Assembly: GCA_035645695.1 (NCBI GenBank)
Contig: DASQMC010000083.1
Location: forward strand, 62,001-126,000
Direction: 5' to 3'
DNA length: 64,000 bases
Origin: JAIVJZ01 sp035645695
Lineage (GTDB): Bacteria > Acidobacteriota > Blastocatellia > Pyrinomonadales > Pyrinomonadaceae
Part shown: positions 48,500 through 57,601 of the stretch, piece by piece
Layout: every line of letters begins with the position of its first letter
Position numbering within the stretch: the first letter of the stretch is position 1
Position numbers and translations under genes: made by a program
Notes under the pieces: generated by a model
What the model was told of the DNA's origin: nothing
The model's database searches: none
What the model saw: the letters and a program-made list of their open reading frames with translations, nothing else

Positions 48500-49162
48500 A
48501 TGCAGAAGAGAACGCTACAGGTTCGCCACCTCGGGCTGATGGAGTACGGCGCGGCTTATCGTATCCAGAAAGAGATCGAAGCCGCGCGCAAAAACGGCGC
48601 GGGCGCGGACACGCTCCTGCTCGTCGAACACCCGCACGTGCTGACGCTCGGCCGTCGCGCCGATTCGGCGGCCGTCCTCGCCTCGCCGGAAACTCTGGAG
48701 GCGCGCGGCATCTCCTGCTTCGAGACGAACCGCGGCGGCAAGGCGACCTATCACGGGCTGGGGCAGTTGGTCGGTTATCCCATCATCAACCTGAGTCCCG
48801 AACGCGAGGACGTTCATCGTTACGTGCGCGAACTGGAAGAAGCGTTGATTCGCGCGCTCGCCGATTTCGGGATAGAGGGTTTCAGGATTAAAGGTCTGAC
48901 GGGCGTTCACACGGCGCGCGGCAAGATCGCCGCCATCGGCGTCCACATCTCACGCTGGGTCACCACGCACGGCTTCGCCCTGAACGTCAACACCGACCTC
49001 AGTTTCTTCGATCTCATCATCGCCTGCGAAGGCGAGCCTGTTACCTCGATGCACGAACTGCTCGGCCGCGAGTTGCCGCTCGGCGAGGTGGAAGATCGCA
49101 TCATCGCGCGCTTCGGCGAAGTGTTCGCCATGACGCTTGAAGACGAATATGTTAACGCTTGA
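48500..49162 (+). CDS. lipB: Octanoyl-ACP:protein octanoyltransferase
   Basis: 220 residues. Moves octanoyl from acyl carrier protein to lipoyl domains. Seen: EHPHVLTLGRRAD, the RGGKATYHGLGQLVGYPI block (Leu where most members have Pro in YHGPGQ), Lys142 in ARGKIAAIGVHI, and the thioester cysteine Cys176 in IIACEGEPVTSM. A TACAAT -10-like box lies at 48447-48452. The gene overlaps the next one slightly and lies in a lipoate unit with lipA, matching the pyruvate dehydrogenase genes at 34-40 kb. Confidence 0.94.
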   Translation: MQKRTLQVRHLGLMEYGAAYRIQKEIEAARKNGAGADTLLLVEHPHVLTLGRRADSAAVLASPETLEARGISCFETNRGGKATYHGLGQLVGYPIINLSPEREDVHRYVRELEEALIRALADFGIEGFRIKGLTGVHTARGKIAAIGVHISRWVTTHGFALNVNTDLSFFDLIIACEGEPVTSMHELLGRELPLGEVEDRIIARFGEVFAMTLEDEYVNA

Positions 49163-50102
49163 ATTCATACGCGAGGCGCGAGAGCGGGTCGCTTCGCGCG
49201 TTCATCGCACGCCGGTCATGTCTTCTCGCGCCTTTAACCGGGCGGCGGGGCGCGAGGTCTGGTTCAAGTGCGAAAATTTTCAGCGCGCCGGGTCGTTCAA
49301 GATGCGCGGGGCGACGAACAAAATTCTCTCGCTCGACGCGAGGGATCGCGCGCGCGGCGTCGCCGCTTTCTCGTCGGGCAATCACGCGCAGGCCGTCGCG
49401 CTCGCGGCGAGCGATGCGGGCACGCGCGCCGTGATCGTGATGCCGGAAGACGCGCCGCGCTCGAAGGTGGCGGCGACCAGAGATTACGGCGCGGAAGTCG
49501 TCTTCTACGACCGCCAGCGCGACGACCGCGAACGTGTCGCGCGCGACCTGGCCGAACGCACGGGGTTCGTGCTCATCCCGCCCTATGACGATCATCACGT
49601 GATGGCCGGGCAGGGAACGTGCGCGCTGGAACTGCTGGAAGAAGCGGCAGACCTCGACGCGATAGTTACGCCCTGCGGCGGCGGCGGGTTGTTCGCCGGG
49701 GCGAGCGCGGCGGCGCTGGGACTTAACTCGCGGATACGCTGCTTCGCCGTCGAACCGGAAACGGGCGACGACACGCGCCGTTCGTTTCTGACGGGCGAGC
49801 GCGTGTCGATCCCGCCGCCGCCGACAATCGCCGACGGGGCGCGCGTGCAGTCGCCCGGCGCGCTGACGTTTCCCTTCGTGCAAAGAAACGCAGAAGACGT
49901 GTTGCTCGTCTCGGACGCCGAACTCGTCGAGGCTATGAAGTTTCTGTTGTTCCGCATGAAGATACTAGTCGAGCCGACGGGCGCGCTCGCCGTCGCGGCC
50001 GTGCTTTTCAATAAACTTCCGGCAAACATTCGACGCATCGGTGTTGTAATCTCCGGCGGCAACGTTGACGCCGACGCGCTGGCGCGGCTCGTGCAATCGT
50101 AG
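49149..50102 (+). CDS. PLP-dependent threonine dehydratase/serine racemase family protein
   Basis: 317 residues from ATG 49149, overlapping lipB by 14 bases; a TTG at 49137 is possible. A fold-type II PLP enzyme: the Schiff-base Lys51 in RAGSFKMRGA, SSGNHAQAVAL (PLP phosphate region), GGGGLFAGA, and IGVVISGGNVD at the end. It lacks the regulatory C-terminal domain of biosynthetic IlvA, so it is a catabolic threonine/serine dehydratase or serine racemase. Acting on serine it would yield pyruvate, the substrate of the neighbouring dehydrogenase complex; that link is inference. Confidence 0.92.
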   Translation: MLTLEFIREARERVASRVHRTPVMSSRAFNRAAGREVWFKCENFQRAGSFKMRGATNKILSLDARDRARGVAAFSSGNHAQAVALAASDAGTRAVIVMPEDAPRSKVAATRDYGAEVVFYDRQRDDRERVARDLAERTGFVLIPPYDDHHVMAGQGTCALELLEEAADLDAIVTPCGGGGLFAGASAAALGLNSRIRCFAVEPETGDDTRRSFLTGERVSIPPPPTIADGARVQSPGALTFPFVQRNAEDVLLVSDAELVEAMKFLLFRMKILVEPTGALAVAAVLFNKLPANIRRIGVVISGGNVDADALARLVQS

Positions 50103-50168
50103 CGCGCCGGAACAGTTGGGACGCGTAGGCAAAAAGTTTTAAGTGCAAGTTCGGGGAGGTGAAAGGTC

Positions 50169-50324
50169 TTGGACGAAAATAACCCGCTCAAAGAGCCTCT
50201 GAATGTCGAGAAAAATGCGCCGGTGCGCAACGTCGCCCGCTTCTGGTTGATCGCGCTCGTGCTGACGGTCGTCGGTCTGCTCGTCATCGGCCTCATATTC
50301 GGCCGCCTCGGGATACAGAGGTGA
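50169..50324 (+). CDS. 51-residue single-pass membrane protein
   Basis: TTG 50169 is preceded by an excellent GGGGAGGTG (50153-50161) at 7 bases. It encodes an acidic start (MDENNPLKEPLNVEK), a short linker NAPVRNVAR, and one membrane helix FWLIALVLTVVGLLVIGLIF, ending GRLGIQR. It lies between the dehydratase and lipA genes in the same direction. Small size and placement suggest a regulatory or assembly peptide for an adjacent protein. No known family. Confidence 0.7.
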   Translation: MDENNPLKEPLNVEKNAPVRNVARFWLIALVLTVVGLLVIGLIFGRLGIQR

Positions 50325-50399
50325 CAGAGGGAAGCGACAGGCGACCACGGCGGATGTTAAAATAGCCGCTAGTTAAAAATCTTTGTGGAGCGAATTTAA

Positions 50400-51359
50400 T
50401 TGAGCCGCGAGTTAAAAGTCATCAGCAATAATCCGCCCCCGGCGGGACGCCCGACGGGACGCAAGCCCGACTGGTTGAAGATTCGCATCGGCGACCCGAC
50501 GAATCAGAACCACGTCTTCAACCTGATCGAAGGCTTGAACCTGCACACGGTTTGCCAGGAAGCGCGCTGCCCGAACATCTTTGAATGCTGGTCTGACCGC
50601 ACGGCCACCTTCATGCTCGGCGGCGACATCTGCACGCGCCATTGCGGCTTCTGCGCCGTCGGCAAGGGGCAGCCCGGCGAACTCGACCGCGATGAGCCGC
50701 GCCACGTCGCCGAAGCCGTGCGCCATCTCGATCTCGCATACGCCGTCATCACCTCCGTCAATCGCGACGACTTGCCCGACGGCGGCGCAGGCCACTGGGC
50801 GGAGACCATCCGGCAGGTGCGCGCCGCAAACCCCGAATGCAAGATCGAAGTTCTCATTCCCGATTTCAACGGCGACGAGGCCGCGCTCGACACGGTGCTC
50901 GACGCGCGTCCCGACGTGCTCAACCACAACACGGAAACCATCGCACGCCTCTACCGCCGCGTGCGCCCCGACGCGAAATACGCGCAGACGTTGACGCTCC
51001 TTGAGCGCGCCGCGCGCCGACGCGACGAGGAACAGCGCGGGATGCTCACCAAGAGCGGCATCATGGTGGGTCTCGGCGAGACGTTCGACGAAGTGGTCGA
51101 ATTGATGCGAGATTTGCGCGCCGTCTCGTGCGACATCCTGACCATCGGCCAATACCTGCAACCGCACGCGCGACGCCTGCCGGTGGAACGCTACGTCACG
51201 CCCGAGGAGTTCGCGCGCTGGCGCGAGGTCGGCATGACGCTCGGATTCCATCACGTCGAATCGAGTCCGCTGACGCGCTCCTCGTACCACGCGCGGCAGC
51301 AGGTGGAAGGCACGGCTCAGGCCGCGACGCCCGAAGGCGAAGCCGTTCTCGCCGGATAA
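50400..51359 (+). CDS. lipA: Lipoyl synthase
   Basis: 319 residues. A radical-SAM enzyme adding two sulfurs to octanoyl-lysine. The auxiliary cluster is C52-x4-C57-x5-C63 (CQEARCPNIFEC) and the radical-SAM cluster C78-x3-C82-x2-C85 (CTRHCGFC); the C-terminal RSSYHA serine is the auxiliary-cluster ligand. Start is TTG 50400 (GTGGAG upstream); MSRELKVI fits. With lipB it makes the lipoyl cofactor for pdhC. The order is lipB, dehydratase, small protein, lipA in one direction. Confidence 0.96.
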   Translation: MSRELKVISNNPPPAGRPTGRKPDWLKIRIGDPTNQNHVFNLIEGLNLHTVCQEARCPNIFECWSDRTATFMLGGDICTRHCGFCAVGKGQPGELDRDEPRHVAEAVRHLDLAYAVITSVNRDDLPDGGAGHWAETIRQVRAANPECKIEVLIPDFNGDEAALDTVLDARPDVLNHNTETIARLYRRVRPDAKYAQTLTLLERAARRRDEEQRGMLTKSGIMVGLGETFDEVVELMRDLRAVSCDILTIGQYLQPHARRLPVERYVTPEEFARWREVGMTLGFHHVESSPLTRSSYHARQQVEGTAQAATPEGEAVLAG

Positions 51360-51528
51360 GAGGAAGAAAATCCGAACGCGGAAATACAGGGACACGGAGT
51401 CGTAGAGGCTTCGTGTCTTTGTGCTTTACAACGCGGGGCGCGACGGCGCGACGCCCCTCGCGTCGCAAAACCCTTTCGCGATACGCTATAAACAATCGGC
51501 GACGTACAATTCACGAAGGACGGACAAA

Positions 51529-52557
51529 ATGAAAGCGACGATCTTCAGGCAACACGGCGGCGCGGAAGTGTTGGAATATGCGGACGTGGACGAACCGCGC
51601 ATACGCGCCAACGAGGTGCTGGTCGAAGTGCGCGCGTGCGCGTTGAATCATCTGGACGTGTGGGCGCGCAAAGGGCTGCCGGGGATCGAGATTCCGCTGC
51701 CTCACATTCTGGGCAACGACATCGCGGGCGTCGTGCGCGAGGCGGGCGAGGTGGTTGATTGGGTCAAGCCGGGCGACGAGGTGTTGTTACATCCGGGCGT
51801 CTCGTGCGGGCATTGCGCGGAGTGCCTGCGCGGGACGGACAACCTGTGCGCGAGTTACGACATGCTCGGCTACCGGCGCGACGGAGGTTACGCGCAGTTG
51901 GTCGCCGCGCCCGCCGTGAACGTGATCCCGAAGCCGCAAAATTTGAGTTGGGAAGAGGCGGCCGCGCTGCCGCTCGTGACCGTTACGGCGTGGCACATGC
52001 TCGTGACGCGCGCGGCGGTGCAACCGGGCGAAGACGTGTTGATTCACGCGGCCGGAAGCGGCGTCGGCTCAATCGGCATACAGATCGCGAAACTGAGGGG
52101 CGCGCGCGTGATCGCGACCGCGGGCTCCGACGAGAAACTGGAGAAGGCGCGCTCGCTCGGCGCGGACGAAGTGATCAACTACACGCGCGCCGATTGGCCG
52201 AAAGAGGTGCGGCGGCTGACGGGGAAGAAGGGCGTCGAGGTCGTCTTCGAGCACACGGGCGCGGAGACGTGGCCGGGTTCGATCAGCTCGCTGGCGCGCG
52301 ACGGGCGGCTCGTCACCTGCGGCGCGACGAGCGGCTACGACGCGCGCACCGATTTGCGGCAAGTCTTCTACCGTCACTTGAGCCTGCTCGGCTCGTTCAT
52401 GGGGTCGAAGGCCGAACTGCTCGACGCGATGAAGTTCATCGAGCGCGGCCAGATTCGCGCCGTCGTTGACCGCGCGCTCCCGCTCGCCGAAGCTCGCCGC
52501 GCGCACGAACTGATGGAAGATCGCGCGCAGTTCGGCAAGCTCGTGCTCGTCCCCTGA
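51529..52557 (+). CDS. Zinc-binding medium-chain dehydrogenase/quinone oxidoreductase
   Basis: 342 residues from MKATIFRQHG (GAAGGACGGACAA before ATG 51529); a frame opening at 51421 is longer but has no site. A GroES-like start, structural zinc cysteines C93, C96, C99, C107 (CGHCAECLRGTDNLC), LPLVTVTAWHMLVTRA, NAD(P) motif GSGVGSIGIQIAKLRGARVIATAGSD, and FVGSKAEL-type C-terminal region (GSFMGSKAELL). Acts on an alcohol, quinone or enone; the substrate cannot be told. Its position after lipA seems unrelated to lipoate synthesis. Confidence 0.9.
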   Translation: MKATIFRQHGGAEVLEYADVDEPRIRANEVLVEVRACALNHLDVWARKGLPGIEIPLPHILGNDIAGVVREAGEVVDWVKPGDEVLLHPGVSCGHCAECLRGTDNLCASYDMLGYRRDGGYAQLVAAPAVNVIPKPQNLSWEEAAALPLVTVTAWHMLVTRAAVQPGEDVLIHAAGSGVGSIGIQIAKLRGARVIATAGSDEKLEKARSLGADEVINYTRADWPKEVRRLTGKKGVEVVFEHTGAETWPGSISSLARDGRLVTCGATSGYDARTDLRQVFYRHLSLLGSFMGSKAELLDAMKFIERGQIRAVVDRALPLAEARRAHELMEDRAQFGKLVLVP

Positions 52558-52615
52558 ACCCGCTTTCAACGCCAGTGCACATTACGGCGGATCGGGACGG
52601 GACGGCCGGGGCCTC

Positions 52616-53023
52616 TCATCTCCCCGTGTAGTCTTCGACGCGGAAACGCCTGTTGAGCGCGTCGAGGTGTTCGGGTTTAAGGTCGAAGTTCGTGCCGACG
52701 ATGAGCCGCCGATCTTCGTCCGTGAGGATGCGCATGGTGGTTTCGATGGGCATGTTCGTCTTGAGATAGCCTTTGTCGTCGGCGTTGAACGCCGCGCCGT
52801 CGGGGCGCGAGATGACGTAAACTTTCTGGTAATTGTTGCGCTGCACCGATGCCAGGTCACGCTCGAAGGCCGAGGGCTTGTTTCGCGCCGCGCCCTCTGG
52901 CGACCCGGAACGATTGCAACCGCCGGACAGGACGGCAAGCGACAGGAGCAGAACGACGCACGCGCATTTTGAAATCCCAGTGCCCACGAATTCAAGCCTC
53001 TTAACTTTCAAATCGTCTCGCAT
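52616..53023 (-). CDS. Probable lipoprotein of unknown function
   Basis: 135 residues from MRDDLKVKRLE (start may be five codons earlier). A lipobox LAVLSGGC near residue 37 is followed by RSGSPEGAARN. The mature part (about 70 residues) is a small acidic domain: AFERDLASVQRNNYQKVYVISRPDGAAFNADDKGYLKTNMPIETTMRILTDEDRRLIVGTNFDLKPEHLDALNRRFRVEDY. No family recognised. It faces the oxidoreductase gene. Confidence 0.78.
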   Translation of the reverse strand: MRDDLKVKRLEFVGTGISKCACVVLLLSLAVLSGGCNRSGSPEGAARNKPSAFERDLASVQRNNYQKVYVISRPDGAAFNADDKGYLKTNMPIETTMRILTDEDRRLIVGTNFDLKPEHLDALNRRFRVEDYTGR

Positions 53024-53089
53024 AAAATTCCAACTCAATCAAATTGCGGTCGCCCGGCGGAAGAATCAAACGGGGCGCGGTCTTTAGCT

Positions 53090-54910
53090 TCACGTCTCGC
53101 CCGCGTCGTCGCCGGTGTCTTCATCGTCGGGAGCATCATTCGGTGCGGGAGCGTTGTCGTCTGCGTCCGGTTCTCCGGGCGGGGGCGCGCCTTTCTGGTC
53201 GCGGATGAACAACACCGTGCAATCCTCGTCGGTGTAAACTTCCTCGAACCAGCCGCTGTCCATCGCGGCGTCGTAGAAATCGTTATGCACGTCTTCGTTG
53301 TCGGTGAAGACGTAGCGCGCGCCGAAGCGTTCGCGTATGACGGGGCCGGGGTCTTTATGACGGCCGAGCGTGATGTCTTCGTAGAGCCGCGAGAGGGTCT
53401 TGTCGCGGTCGTGGAGATAGGTCGGGTCGAGGCCGGAGACGTAGGCGTGCGTCGGGTCGTAGTAGAAGAGTTTGGGGAAATCGTCCCAGTCTGTGTTGAA
53501 GACGACTTGCCCGGCCGGGACGTGCGTGCGCATCCACTCGATGCCCTTCGTATACTGGTCGTGCGGGGCGGTCGTGCCGATCTCGCGCGTCTCGGCGGCG
53601 ATCATGGCGACCATCGGGATCGTGAGAAACACCGTCACTATGGCGGCCGCGAAAGTTTTCTGCGTTTCAGTCCACGCGCCCGCAGTAGTAGTAGTAGTAG
53701 CGGCAGCGGCGTCCCCGGCGTCGGGCGACCCGGCGCGGTCGGGGTAAGGCTCCGACTCGTCCGACGTGTCGGCGGGCAGGGCGCTATGGGCGCTCTGCGC
53801 GCGCTCGAAGACGAGTTGGAGCGCGAAGGCCGCGAAGAGGATGGCGAAGGGCGGCCAGTATTCGGCGAAGCGACGCCAGCGCGCGTTGGCGATGAGCAGG
53901 ATGGTCGAGAAGACGAGGAAGAACAGCGGCCGGGCGGCGCGCTTGCGGTCTTGCCAGTTGAAGGCGATGTAGCCTGCGACCATCGCGGCGAAAGCGACCG
54001 CGCAGTTGCGCGCGAAGTCCCAACTCTCGTAAGGGTACCACTCCTGCCCGACGGCGGTCGAAAACTCTTTGGCCGTCACCTTCATCATGATGTGCTCGTA
54101 GAGCAGGCGGACGTTGTGCGGGAAGTAGGGGTTGATGATCGTCCCGGCGGCGACGCCGATTGCCACCCACACGAGCGGACGCCACTCGAAACGCCGCTCG
54201 CTCCAGGCCACTACCGCCGTCCAGATCGCGGCGACTAGCCCGAGCAGGACGAACATGTCGTAAGTCAGCGTGAAGATGAAGGCGAGCGGCAACAGCCAGA
54301 GGTATTTCCTCTGAAACAGGAGATGAATCCCCACGACCACGAGCACGACCGAGACGCTCATCGCCTTCGTCATGTTCATGCGAAACAGAAACGGCGCGGA
54401 GCACCCGAGAAGCGCGACGAGCCACATGAACGGGTACTTGATGCGATGACGAACGATGAGCCAGTAGCAGGAGAAGACGGCGAAGCTCGCAAAGAGCCAC
54501 GCCGAAATCTTCGCGCCCGTTCGCACGTCCGGGAAAAGGGTGAAGGGAATTTGCAGGACGTGGAAGAGGAAGTGATGATCGACGTAGTCGCGCGCGTTCA
54601 GGGTCGTCAGCGGCAGCCATGTGAACTGCGGGAGGATGTGCCCGGCGCGAAAACTCTTCAGCAGTTGTTGGCTCCAGCCGATGTGGTAGTAGCCGTCCAA
54701 ATCACCGCAGCAGATGGCGTCGGTGGAGAATTGCAGCCACCAGAAGATGAAGCCGATGGCGAGCGCGCCCGTCGCCAGATAAGCCGTCCGTAGAGCAGCG
54801 GCCGAGCGGAGAAAGTTGCGCCTCGATTGCGGGTGCGGCTTTTCGTCCTCGCTTGCAACAGAGGCCGCGCCTATGTGGTCTGCGGCTTCATGACTTCCGG
54901 CGTTCTCCAT
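53090..54910 (-). CDS. Polytopic membrane protein, probable GT-C glycosyltransferase
   Basis: About 606 residues from MENAGSHEAADH (ATG 54910); a frame opening at 54979 is possible. Roughly nine membrane helices (60-470) with a large first loop carrying DLDGYYHIGWSQQLLK and NARDYVDHHFLFHVL, a pattern typical of oligosaccharyltransferase-like GT-C proteins. The soluble C-terminal part (about 480-580: KGIEWMRTHVPAGQVVFNTDWDDF, YEDITLGRHKDPGPVIRERFGARYVF) is followed by an acidic disordered tail. Function is inferred from fold only. Confidence 0.75.
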   Translation of the reverse strand: MENAGSHEAADHIGAASVASEDEKPHPQSRRNFLRSAAALRTAYLATGALAIGFIFWWLQFSTDAICCGDLDGYYHIGWSQQLLKSFRAGHILPQFTWLPLTTLNARDYVDHHFLFHVLQIPFTLFPDVRTGAKISAWLFASFAVFSCYWLIVRHRIKYPFMWLVALLGCSAPFLFRMNMTKAMSVSVVLVVVGIHLLFQRKYLWLLPLAFIFTLTYDMFVLLGLVAAIWTAVVAWSERRFEWRPLVWVAIGVAAGTIINPYFPHNVRLLYEHIMMKVTAKEFSTAVGQEWYPYESWDFARNCAVAFAAMVAGYIAFNWQDRKRAARPLFFLVFSTILLIANARWRRFAEYWPPFAILFAAFALQLVFERAQSAHSALPADTSDESEPYPDRAGSPDAGDAAAATTTTTAGAWTETQKTFAAAIVTVFLTIPMVAMIAAETREIGTTAPHDQYTKGIEWMRTHVPAGQVVFNTDWDDFPKLFYYDPTHAYVSGLDPTYLHDRDKTLSRLYEDITLGRHKDPGPVIRERFGARYVFTDNEDVHNDFYDAAMDSGWFEEVYTDEDCTVLFIRDQKGAPPPGEPDADDNAPAPNDAPDDEDTGDDAGET

Positions 54911-55047
54911 AAAGAAACTAAATGCTCCTCTCCTGCGGGGCGCTGAAAAACTGCGGATTGTCCGTTGAAACGACAACATAACACGGAAGCGCGGCGAGAT
55001 GGAAAAGCAAGAATGAATGCGTGCCGGTACGAGACGGACGGAGATTG

Positions 55048-56925
55048 TTAACCGGCGGAAGATTCGGCGAGGCTGTGCCGGTGCGGGAATTTGATGGTGA
55101 AGACCGCGCCGCCGCCGGGCGCGCTTCCGGCTTCAATCGTGCCGCCGTGGCGTTTGATGATGCCGTAAGAGACGGCGAGGCCGAGGCCGGAGCCTTGCGA
55201 GCCTTTGGTCGTGAAGAACGGCTCGAATATGCGGTCTTGATACTCGGCCGGGATGCCTTCGCCCGTGTCGCGCACTTCGAGGACGAGCCATGCGCCGCGC
55301 CTCATCTCGCGCACCTCGATGCGCCCGCCCGCGGGCATCGCGTCGAGCGCGTTGAAGATCAAGTTGACGAAGACCTCGCGCAGTTCCGTGGCGTTGGCCT
55401 CTATGGGGTCGTCCCCGGCCTCGTTCGTGAAGGTGACATCGTAGCGCAGGTTGCGGGCGCGTGCGTCGTCCTCCCAACTCGTGCGCGTCAGTTGCAGGGC
55501 GTCCGTGACGAGAGCGGCGAGCGAGACCTGAGTGAACTGCGCGGAGGGCGCGCGGCGCGCGAAGGTCTGGATGCGGCGGACGATCTCGGCGGCGTCCTGC
55601 GTGGCCGTCTCGATCACTTCGAGGCTGCGCCGGTGGCGCTCGTCCGTCACGGAGCGCAAAAGCAGTTGCGTGCGGCCGAGCACGGCGGCGAGCGCGTTGT
55701 TGAAGTTGTGCGCCACGCCCGCCGAGAGTTGGCCGAGGCTGCGCATCTTCTCGCTCTCGGCCTCGCGCTCGAAACGCGCGCGCAGCAAAGACTCGGCGCG
55801 CTTGCGCTCCGTGATGTCGCGCGCGATGCCCTGCACGCCCGTCGGCTGCCCGTCCTCGTAGATGATCTGGCTGTTGACTTCGAGCGGGATGCGCTGCTCG
55901 TTTTTGGCGATTATCTCCACCTCGTAGAACGTCACGGATCGCTGGCCGGCCAACTTTCGTAAAAGCATCTCGCTCACTAACGACACGTATTCCGGCGCGA
56001 TGATCTGTTTCCAACTCATCCCCGCAATTTCCTCGCGCGTGTAGCCGCTGATGCGCTCGCCCGCGCGATTGAGCGACGTGTAGCGTCCCTCCATATCAAT
56101 CGTGTAAACGATGTCGTTCGCGTTATCGACGAGTTCGCGATAGCGTTCCTCGCTGCGCCTGAGTTGCTCCTCGACCTGCTTGCGGCGCGTGATGTCGCGC
56201 GCCACGCCGCGCACGCCGTAGGGCGTGCCGTCGCGCGTGCAGACGAGCGACATGTTGAACTCAAGCCAACGCCGCTCGCCGTTCGCGTTCACGGCTTGCG
56301 CCTCCTCGCGCCGCGCGCCCTCGCCGCGCAGCCGCTTGATCGATTCCCCGACTCCCGCCTCGCCGACATCCAGCTTGAAGACCCCGGCGACGTGCCTGCC
56401 GGTCAACTCCTCCGACGGCCGCCGACGGCTGAAAAGGAGACCGGCGGCATTGAGGCTCGTGAGCCGCCCTTCGAGATCATGCGTGTAGATGATGTCGTTG
56501 GCCTGCTCGACGATGTCGCGATAGTGGGCTTCGACGCGGGCGCGCTCCAGCAGGCGCGCGACCTGTGCGATGAGGCGGGGCGGGTCGAAGGGAGCTTCCA
56601 CGTAGTCGTCCGCCCCGGCTTCGAGTCCTTCGAGCGCGGTTGCGGTGTCTTTGCGATGCGCGCTGATTAGGATGACGGGCGTGAGTTTCAGCCGCGCGTC
56701 AAGGCGCAGGCGGCGGCACAGTTCGATGCCGTCGAGATGCGGCATCATGACATCGCTGATGATGAGCGCGGGGAGTTCGCGGCGCGCGAGTTCGAGACCT
56801 TCGAGGCCGTCGGCCGCCGTCAGCACGCGGTAGCCGGCCTGTTGCAGCACGACGCTGGTGAGCGCGAGCGCATCGGGCGAGTCGTTGACGATGAGGACGG
56901 CCGCTTCCGACTCTTCGATGGACAT
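55048..56925 (-). CDS. PAS sensor histidine kinase with N-terminal receiver
   Basis: 625 residues, soluble. Receiver at 8-125 (LIVNDSPD, IISDVMMPHLDG with the phospho-Asp), in which the conserved lysine near the end is replaced (DDYVEAPFD). Two PAS domains (about 130-250 and 255-375), each with a GRLTSLN/GRYTSLN-type motif and an RDITRRK or RDITERK exit. HisKA with AGVAHNFNNALAAVLGRTQLLL and HATPase motifs NLIFNALDAMPAGG, DTGEGI and GSGLGLAVS. A cytosolic kinase likely modulated by the receiver and PAS ligands. It is followed upstream by a stand-alone receiver and the ethylene-type kinase. Confidence 0.92.
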   Translation of the reverse strand: MSIEESEAAVLIVNDSPDALALTSVVLQQAGYRVLTAADGLEGLELARRELPALIISDVMMPHLDGIELCRRLRLDARLKLTPVILISAHRKDTATALEGLEAGADDYVEAPFDPPRLIAQVARLLERARVEAHYRDIVEQANDIIYTHDLEGRLTSLNAAGLLFSRRRPSEELTGRHVAGVFKLDVGEAGVGESIKRLRGEGARREEAQAVNANGERRWLEFNMSLVCTRDGTPYGVRGVARDITRRKQVEEQLRRSEERYRELVDNANDIVYTIDMEGRYTSLNRAGERISGYTREEIAGMSWKQIIAPEYVSLVSEMLLRKLAGQRSVTFYEVEIIAKNEQRIPLEVNSQIIYEDGQPTGVQGIARDITERKRAESLLRARFEREAESEKMRSLGQLSAGVAHNFNNALAAVLGRTQLLLRSVTDERHRRSLEVIETATQDAAEIVRRIQTFARRAPSAQFTQVSLAALVTDALQLTRTSWEDDARARNLRYDVTFTNEAGDDPIEANATELREVFVNLIFNALDAMPAGGRIEVREMRRGAWLVLEVRDTGEGIPAEYQDRIFEPFFTTKGSQGSGLGLAVSYGIIKRHGGTIEAGSAPGGGAVFTIKFPHRHSLAESSAG

Positions 56926-56970
56926 GTACGATCCTGTCTGCTCTGTCAGGACGATTCGGTTCGCCGGGCG

Positions 56971-57492
56971 TCAGCTTCGCAGACGCTCGACGAGGTTTAA
57001 GAGGTCGCGCGGGTTGATGGGCTTCGGCAAAAAAGCGTTGAACCCGCACCGGAGCGCACGGTCGCGATCCTCGTACATCGTGAAGCCGGTGACGGCGATC
57101 ATCGGCGTGGCCTGATATTCGGGCAGGGCGCGCACGGCTTCGGCAAGTTCGTAGCCGTTCATGCCGGGCATGCCGATGTCCGAGATGAGCACGTCGAATC
57201 GCTCGGCGCGAGCCGCGTCGAGCGCCTGCGCGCCCGAGTAAACCATCTCTACCTCGTAGCCGGCGTACTGGAGGAGAATCGCGATCATCTCCGTCACGTC
57301 CGGCGCGTCGTCGATGACGAGCGCGCGTGGCTTGTTCTTCTTCTCCTGCGGCGCATCGCCGAGGGGGAAGGGACTGTTCGAGGATTCCGCGTTCCCGCCG
57401 ACGGCGAAACGGCTCGCGGCCGACACTGCGATTACCGCGCACAAAGGCGCGTTCGACGGCGCGCATGCGACGGTTTCAGGGGCAACCAGCAT
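56971..57492 (-). CDS. Stand-alone response regulator receiver
   Basis: 173 residues. A disordered N-terminal part (about 55 residues) precedes a complete receiver: ALVIDDAPDVTEMIAILLQYAGYEVEMVYSG, phospho-Asp in VLISDIGMPGMNGYELA, VTGFTMYED, and the conserved Lys in FLPKPINP. No output domain, so it acts as a shuttle or binds a partner. It sits between two hybrid kinases and probably receives phosphate from one of them. A shorter start is possible near the receiver. Confidence 0.88.
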   Translation of the reverse strand: MLVAPETVACAPSNAPLCAVIAVSAASRFAVGGNAESSNSPFPLGDAPQEKKNKPRALVIDDAPDVTEMIAILLQYAGYEVEMVYSGAQALDAARAERFDVLISDIGMPGMNGYELAEAVRALPEYQATPMIAVTGFTMYEDRDRALRCGFNAFLPKPINPRDLLNLVERLRS

Positions 57493-57601
57493 TTATACAT
57501 CTCTCCCTTTCCGCTTAACGCGGCCTCGGCGACTGGAAAGCAAGTGTGCGCCGCACGGCGAAATAAATCATTCGCCCGCACACGACTTCAAAACTCCCGG
57601 C

